Assembly (NCBI GenBank): GCA_030433395.1
Contig: JAUILX010000054.1
Location: forward strand, 1 to 6,600
Source of the DNA: Chlamydiia bacterium
GTDB lineage: Bacteria > Chlamydiota > Chlamydiia > Chlamydiales > JACKPQ01
DNA: 6,600 nucleotides
Direction of reading: 5' to 3'
Below, one piece after another: positions 1 through 3,733 of this stretch. Position 1 is the stretch's first letter. Each line of letters starts with the position of its first letter. The position numbers and the translations under genes are program-made. Below the pieces are notes generated by a model. The model was not told the DNA's origin. It worked only from the letters and a program-made list of their open reading frames with translations, and did not search any database.

Positions 1-1
1 G

Positions 2-226
2 CCAAGACAACTGGATAAACCTCCCCTAAAAGCTCAACTTAATTTAGAAGAAGTTGATTCTGAGGGTGTCGTAATTCACGCACATGAAGAGGATGGCGTT
101 AAAATTAGATTCAAGCCGCAGCAAGAAGTTATTCGTTTTGATGACAAAGTTGAGTTGGGATTAGATCAAATACTTGCAGCTGAGCGTGAAGGGTATGGCA
201 AGGCGCTTAAAAGGCATTTAAGCTGA
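2..226 (+). CDS. Unrecognised protein, C-terminal 74 residues (5' end outside window)
   Basis: An open frame enters from the left edge and ends at TGA 224-226, giving 74 residues with no internal stop. I do not recognise the family. The visible piece is hydrophilic and rich in charged residues. It has an alternating beta-like stretch (EGVVIHAHEEDGVKIRF) and ends in a basic helix-like tail (AAEREGYGKALKRHLS). No signal peptide, membrane segment or metal motif is visible in this part. The codon pattern and amino-acid make-up look like normal coding sequence, which is why I call it a gene rather than a chance frame. It converges on clpX and the two 3' ends share 9 bases, so no terminator separates them. 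Function cannot be assigned from this fragment. Confidence 0.6.
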   Translation, partial: PRQLDKPPLKAQLNLEEVDSEGVVIHAHEEDGVKIRFKPQQEVIRFDDKVELGLDQILAAEREGYGKALKRHLS

Positions 227-1459
227 CTGGCTTCGCTCAATTTTAGGGGGCTCTGAGTCAGTTACGGTGTTGGCTTCGATGGTCACTGATTTGATTGAAG
301 GGTCCGAGGGCACTTCATACATGAGGTTAATCAAGAGATTCTCAACGATCATTCTTAAGGCACGGGCCCCGGTCCCTGCCTTTTTTGCTTTTTCAGCAAT
401 GGCGTATAGGGCTTCTTTTGTGAAGATGAGCTCGACGCCATCTTCTGTAAAGAGAGAAGTGTATTGCTTGATGATGGCATGCTTGGGCTCTGTGAGAATT
501 TCAATGAGGTCTTCGAGTTTGAGCTCGTTAAAATTGGCAAGGGAGTTGAAGCGGCCGATGAATTCGGGGATGAGTCCGAATTCGACGAGGTCTTCGGTGG
601 CTACTTTGGATAGTAGATAGTCAACTTCGGTGGGATCTAGATGGCGTTTTTCAACTGAGTCAAACCCAATCACGCCTTTTCCAAGACGTCTGGCGATGAT
701 TTTATCAAGGCCTACAAAGGCTCCGCCGACGACAAACAGAATGTTGTCTGTATTGACCTTTAGATACTCTTGGTTCGGATGCTTGCGGCCACCCTTGGGG
801 GGAATGTTAGCTGTGGTGCCTTCTACGATCTTGAGTAGGGATTGCTGCACGCCTTCACCAGATACGTCGCGAGTAATAGAGACGTTACCGGTGGTCTTGC
901 GAATTTTATCGATTTCATCGATATAGATGATACCACGCTCTGCTTTTGCAATGTTATAATCAGCGCTTTGTACGAGGCGTAAAATGATGTTTTCAACGTC
1001 TTCACCAACGTAGCCAGCTTCTGTGAGTGTTGTCGCATCGGCAATTGCGAAGGGAACGTCAAGAATTTCAGCTAATGTACGAGCGATGAGTGTTTTACCT
1101 GAGCCGGTTGGGCCTATCAGCAAAACGTTTGATTTGGAATACTCAACATCATGCTTTTGGTCAATGGCACGTATGCGTTTGTAATGGTTATATACGGCAA
1201 CAGAGATTGTACGTTTGGCTGTTTCTTGGCCGATGATGTACTCATCTAGACGATCTTTAATCTCTTTTGGCTTTAAAACGACTATTTCATGGGGTTTGGA
1301 ATCTTCACCTTCTTGAGAGGGCTTTTTCTCAACAATGTCTAGACACAGTTTAATGCATTTATCACAGATATATGCATTTGGTCCGGAGATGAGTTTTTCG
1401 ACCTCGTCTTCGTGGCGCCCGCAGAATGAGCAGACCATGTTTTTTTTATCCTTTGCCAT
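218..1459 (-). CDS. clpX: ATP-dependent Clp protease ATP-binding subunit ClpX
   Basis: ClpX is a hexameric cytoplasmic AAA+ unfoldase that recognises tagged or damaged proteins, unfolds them with ATP and threads them into ClpP. At 413 residues it is near full family length (E. coli about 424). Visible in order are: a C4 zinc-binding domain (C10, C13, C32, C35); Walker A GPTGSGKT at 116-123; pore-1 loop GYVGED at 149-154; Walker B ending in DEID at 181-184; pore-2 loop near RDVSGEGVQ at 197-205; the ClpP-docking IGF tripeptide at 264-266; the arginine-finger region IPEFIGR at 297-303; and sensor-2 GARALR at 364-369. All key residues are present, so it should be active. Its 5' end overlaps clpP by 14 bases, indicating translational coupling. 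Met8 (codon 1436-1438) is an alternative start with a better-placed AAAGGA. I kept Met1 because chlamydial ClpX proteins, as I recall them, have a similar lysine-rich lead-in before the zinc finger. Confidence 0.97.
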   Translation of the reverse strand: MAKDKKNMVCSFCGRHEDEVEKLISGPNAYICDKCIKLCLDIVEKKPSQEGEDSKPHEIVVLKPKEIKDRLDEYIIGQETAKRTISVAVYNHYKRIRAIDQKHDVEYSKSNVLLIGPTGSGKTLIARTLAEILDVPFAIADATTLTEAGYVGEDVENIILRLVQSADYNIAKAERGIIYIDEIDKIRKTTGNVSITRDVSGEGVQQSLLKIVEGTTANIPPKGGRKHPNQEYLKVNTDNILFVVGGAFVGLDKIIARRLGKGVIGFDSVEKRHLDPTEVDYLLSKVATEDLVEFGLIPEFIGRFNSLANFNELKLEDLIEILTEPKHAIIKQYTSLFTEDGVELIFTKEALYAIAEKAKKAGTGARALRMIVENLLINLMYEVPSDPSIKSVTIEANTVTDSEPPKIERSQSA

Positions 1460-2075
1460 TTGCCATTGCGTGTAGTTTTGATTCTTCGTTGGTTAATACT
1501 TGGTCAACTAGACCATATTCAAGGGCTTCTTGAGCGCTCATGTAAAAGTCTCTTTCTGTGTCTTCAACAACTTTTTTAAAGGGCTTGTCGGTATGGTTAG
1601 CTATGATTTTGCTATTGACTTCCTTCATGCGGAGAATTTCTTGTGCCTGAATATGGATGTCTGCAGAGGTACCTCCCACTCCGCCGTGTGGTTGGTGAAG
1701 CATAACGCGGCTGTTTGGCAAAATATAGCGTTTGCCTTTGGTGCCGGCACATAGGAGGACAGCTGCCATGGAGGCGGCAAGTCCGATGCAGTAGGTGTTG
1801 ATGTTGCAGCCTAAGTACTTCATGGTGTCGTAAATGGCAAGTCCAGCAGAAATCACACCACCGGGTGAGTTGATATAGATATTAACGTCTTTTTTTGGAT
1901 CGTCAGCTCGTAGGAAAATAAGCTGAGCAACGACTGCATTGGCGACTTGGTCGTCAATTTCTGTGCCAATGAAGATGATGCGGTCTTTCAAGAGTCTAGA
2001 ATAGATGTCCATTGAACGCTCGCCGCGTCCTGTGTCTTCAATAACATATGGTATGAGTGTTGATTTTCCGCGCAT
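1446..2075 (-). CDS. clpP: ATP-dependent Clp protease proteolytic subunit ClpP
   Basis: ClpP is the serine-peptidase subunit that forms a double-heptamer chamber and degrades chains fed in by ClpX. It has 209 residues. The catalytic triad is complete: Ser102 in GLAASM, His127 in MLHQPHGG and Asp176 in TERDFY. Each is offset by +5 from E. coli mature numbering (S97, H122, D171). The oxyanion-region motif INSPGG is at 69-73 onward. The N-terminus aligns with mature E. coli ClpP after only five extra residues, so a long propeptide is absent. The C-terminus runs roughly 11 residues beyond E. coli. Chlamydiae encode two ClpP paralogues; the copy next to clpX is conventionally ClpP2, and position suggests the same here. 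The start is supported by an AAAGGGAG ribosome site 5 bases upstream. The stop lies inside the first codons of clpX. It sits 52 bases after tig, with a possible promoter of its own in that gap. Confidence 0.97.
   Translation of the reverse strand: MRGKSTLIPYVIEDTGRGERSMDIYSRLLKDRIIFIGTEIDDQVANAVVAQLIFLRADDPKKDVNIYINSPGGVISAGLAIYDTMKYLGCNINTYCIGLAASMAAVLLCAGTKGKRYILPNSRVMLHQPHGGVGGTSADIHIQAQEILRMKEVNSKIIANHTDKPFKKVVEDTERDFYMSAQEALEYGLVDQVLTNEESKLHAMANGKG
1449..1454 (-). promoter_or_regulatory. Candidate ribosome-binding site for clpX (internal start Met8)
   Basis: The minus strand reads AAAGGA here, overlapping the last sense codons of clpP. It lies 10 bases before ATG 1436-1438, which is codon 8 of the longer clpX frame. 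The outermost ATG (1457-1459) has no comparable Shine-Dalgarno sequence and would depend on coupling to clpP translation. Both starts could be used. The site is real as sequence, but its use is inference. Confidence 0.4.
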
Positions 2076-2080
2076 ATTTA

Positions 2081-2088
2081 CTCCCTTT
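2081..2088 (-). promoter_or_regulatory. Ribosome-binding site of clpP
   Basis: The minus strand reads AAAGGGAG and is followed by 5 bases (TAAAT) before ATG 2073-2075. This is a strong Shine-Dalgarno match at good spacing and fixes the clpP start. Confidence 0.8.
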
Positions 2089-2109
2089 GCGATTAGACCT
2101 TATCCTTGA

Positions 2110-2138
2110 ACTATACGCAGTCTTGAATTACTTCGCAA
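2110..2138 (-). promoter_or_regulatory. Candidate internal promoter for clpP-clpX
   Basis: On the minus strand, TTGCGA (2133-2138, 4 of 6 to TTGACA) is separated by exactly 17 bp from TATAGT (2110-2115, 5 of 6 to TATAAT). The predicted start near 2103 would give a leader of about 28 bases before the clpP ATG, containing its ribosome site. The tig stop codon lies inside the spacer. A match of this quality can arise by chance in such sequence, but it sits in the only gap between tig and clpP, which raises its likelihood. It would let the protease be made independently of trigger factor. Confidence 0.45.
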
Positions 2139-3444
2139 TATTTTCAATCTGCTTAATGATGTGCTCTTGGGCTTTATGAAGCATGAGGCGTGTCATTTCC
2201 ATAGCCTGTTGCTCTTGCCCTTGCTGTTGCTCATAAGGTGATCTAAGGCCAATTAGGAGTTCAAGGAAGCTAGCGTCAGGTTTTTTTAACTCTTCTTGTG
2301 ATAGAGGGAGATTTGCATCTTGGGCAACTTTACGGCATAGGTAAAAAAGGCGTACGGCATTTTCTGCAGTTGTGCGCAGATTGGCCTCATGCTCTTTGCG
2401 CTCGTCGTCTGTCTTCTTTTCCCATTCTTGCTTAAATTGGGGATGCTGCATAGCCGATTCCATGCGGTATTTGATCTCTTCGTCTAGGAGTGATTTTGGC
2501 AGGTCAAAGGGATGCGTCTTGATAAGCTCTTCACTGAGCTTATCTCGCAGGGAGCTGATGTGGTTTTCTTTGTTTTTCTTTTCAAAAAGGTTGCGAATAT
2601 TTGTGCGCATCTCATTCATGGTTTTGCAGCCGACTTTAGCGGCAAAGGCATCATCTTGCTCAGGGAGTTTAGCCTCTTCAATTTTTACGAGCTCAACGCG
2701 GACTTTTTTCGGCTCAAATTCTTTTTTCTCTTCTTCGGTGGCGTCGTCATCAGGTTTGCTAAGTCCCTCTTTTTTCTCGCCTGTGCTCATCCCTATAACA
2801 AGCTCACGCATCCATAAACTCATGGATTTTTCTGAGACTTCAAAACGTGTGCCGTTAAAAACTTTTTGTTCTTGCTCGCCATCAACTGTGTAGATGTCTA
2901 AAAGTACGTAGTCTTTTTCTTGAGCGGCTCTATCGGTAATGGTTGTCCATTCTGCAAAGAAGAAACTGGCTTGGCGCACTGCTTCATCGATGGCTTCTTC
3001 TGACACGCTGTCAACTGTAGGGATTTCTAGGTTGATTTTAGAGATGTCAATTTCAGGAACTTGAGGCTCGCGCTCAAAGCTGAATTTCATTTCGGCTTTG
3101 TCAGTTTCACAGCTTTCCATGTTGAAGGTTATGGGGGATTTTGTCGTAAGTACTGGAATGCGTGCTACGTGCTGAGCAGCTCTAAATGCATGGTCGGCTA
3201 TGGCTTTGTGCCATTGTTGCTCAAGTGCATCTGGATAGCGCTTTTTGATAAGCTCAGCTGGCGCTTTGCCTTTACGAAAGCCGGGGATAGAAACTTCCTT
3301 GGCAACAGAGTGTATGGCTTGCTGAAAGGCATTTTTGACTAGAGGTTCTTTGGCGGTGACATTCATCTCGACAACGCAATCAGGTTTTGTATGAATTTCA
3401 AATTCGATGTCTTGACCAAGTTGGATTTCTTTTTGTTGTGTCAC
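2128..3444 (-). CDS. tig: Trigger factor, ribosome-associated chaperone (GTG start)
   Basis: Trigger factor binds the ribosome beside the exit tunnel and shields nascent chains. The called protein has 438 residues, close to the usual 430-450. The N-terminal ribosome-binding domain carries the signature GFRKGKAP at residues 55-62, the loop that contacts ribosomal protein L23. A central FKBP-like region follows at about 150-258. Its usual FPEDY-type segment is replaced by a highly charged stretch (about 222-247, rich in K, D and E), so prolyl-isomerase activity may be lost. The C-terminal part (about 262-438) is the helical chaperone domain, with a Gln-rich patch near 406-413. An upstream in-frame GTG at 3451-3453 would add three residues, but it overlaps the AAGGGG ribosome site. 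GTG 3442-3444 sits 8 bases from that site and is the better start. The tRNA-Gly lies 32 bases upstream, and clpP follows with no terminator. Confidence 0.95.
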   Translation of the reverse strand: MTQQKEIQLGQDIEFEIHTKPDCVVEMNVTAKEPLVKNAFQQAIHSVAKEVSIPGFRKGKAPAELIKKRYPDALEQQWHKAIADHAFRAAQHVARIPVLTTKSPITFNMESCETDKAEMKFSFEREPQVPEIDISKINLEIPTVDSVSEEAIDEAVRQASFFFAEWTTITDRAAQEKDYVLLDIYTVDGEQEQKVFNGTRFEVSEKSMSLWMRELVIGMSTGEKKEGLSKPDDDATEEEKKEFEPKKVRVELVKIEEAKLPEQDDAFAAKVGCKTMNEMRTNIRNLFEKKNKENHISSLRDKLSEELIKTHPFDLPKSLLDEEIKYRMESAMQHPQFKQEWEKKTDDERKEHEANLRTTAENAVRLFYLCRKVAQDANLPLSQEELKKPDASFLELLIGLRSPYEQQQGQEQQAMEMTRLMLHKAQEHIIKQIENIAK

Positions 3445-3452
3445 TAACTGCA

Positions 3453-3458
3453 CCCCTT
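3453..3458 (-). promoter_or_regulatory. Ribosome-binding site deciding the tig start
   Basis: The minus strand reads AAGGGG. Spacing to GTG 3442-3444 is 8 bases, which is ideal. The alternative GTG 3451-3453 shares its first base with this site and cannot be initiated from it. This supports the shorter trigger factor start. Confidence 0.75.
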
Positions 3459-3476
3459 AAAAATAAAAATGAATGA

Positions 3477-3548
3477 AGCGGGTGATGAGATTCGAACTCA
3501 CGACCCTCACGTTGGCAACGTGATGCTCTACCACTGAGCTACACCCGC
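3477..3548 (-). tRNA. tRNA-Gly, anticodon GCC
   Basis: This 72-base tRNA folds as a full cloverleaf. The acceptor pair is GCGGGTG/CACCCGC (7 bp). The D stem is GCTC/GAGC. The anticodon stem TCACG/CGTGA encloses loop TTGCCAA, so the anticodon is GCC, reading GGC and GGU glycine codons. The T arm is GTGAG/CTCAT with loop TTCGAAT and one G-U pair. The discriminator is T, as is usual for bacterial tRNA-Gly. CCA is not encoded (the next bases are TCA), so it must be added by CCA transferase. It is the first gene of the minus-strand block, directly upstream of tig with no terminator between. It is therefore probably cut out of a tRNA-tig transcript by RNase P and a 3' processing nuclease. Confidence 0.97.
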
Positions 3549-3559
3549 ATCTGCAGTCC

Positions 3560-3588
3560 AGTATAAGATCTAGAGGATTTATAAACAA
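3560..3588 (-). promoter_or_regulatory. Sigma70/sigma66-type promoter of the tRNA-Gly-tig-clpP-clpX block
   Basis: On the minus strand, TTGTTT (3583-3588) and TATACT (3560-3565, 5 of 6 to consensus) are separated by exactly 17 bp. A T8 tract at 3591-3598 just upstream resembles an AT-rich upstream element. The expected start near 3553 leaves a leader of only about 5 bases before the mature tRNA end, typical of tRNA promoters. It is the best promoter match I see in the window. Confidence 0.7.
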
Positions 3589-3721
3589 TTAAAAAAAATA
3601 CTTGGTTTTTAAACTTGGCGCAAAGAAACCTTTAAGAAGGTGTTTTGCAGGCTTTGGTGTCTGTATTTTTTTGCTTGCGATTGTTTCAAAAAAAATGTAA
3701 AAGCTGATTAATCCCTTGACT

Positions 3722-3730
3722 GAGGTAGGA
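3722..3730 (+). promoter_or_regulatory. Ribosome-binding site of the SNF2 helicase gene
   Basis: The sequence GAGGTAGGA precedes ATG 3734-3736. GAGG lies 8 bases from the start codon and AGGA 3 bases. Upstream in-frame TTG 3716 and CTG 3704 exist but have no ribosome site, and TAA 3698-3700 closes the frame. ATG 3734 is therefore chosen. Confidence 0.6.
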
Positions 3731-3733
3731 AAA

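Larger units (their letters stand above)
3549..3733. other. Divergent AT-rich intergenic region between tRNA-Gly and the SNF2 gene
   Basis: This 185-base spacer holds the tRNA promoter at its left end and the SNF2 ribosome site at its right end. It contains homopolymer tracts A8 (3591-3598), T7 (3666-3672) and A8 (3688-3695), which may bend DNA. It also has a repeated ACTTGG at 3600-3605 and 3613-3618, and a small inverted repeat ACCTT/AAGGT with a 4-base loop at 3628-3641. No rightward promoter is convincing. No open frame here looks coding, and I see no terminator. Confidence 0.6.

Noticed and set aside
267..926. Two plus-strand open frames opposite clpX (267-620 and 630-926)
   Set aside because: They have no ribosome site and no recognisable motif, and they fall wholly within the well-conserved ClpX coding sequence on the other strand.
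2076..2127. Terminator between tig and clpP
   Set aside because: No stable hairpin followed by a T-run is visible on the minus strand, so read-through is expected.
2372..2893. A 173-codon plus-strand open frame opposite tig
   Set aside because: It is Ser/Phe/Leu-rich with no domain, and is the kind of frame that arises opposite a Lys/Glu-rich gene. The minus-strand trigger factor explains the region fully.
3504..3520. A perfect 17-base palindrome-like element inside the tRNA
   Set aside because: It is the anticodon stem plus the loop TTGCCAA, a self-complementary arrangement common in tRNA-Gly(GCC). It is not an operator.
3681..3711. Possible rightward promoter for the SNF2 gene (TTGTTT with GATTAA, or TTGCTT with TGTAAA)
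   Set aside because: The spacing is 19 bp in both cases and the -10 matches are poor (about 3 of 6), so I could not choose one.
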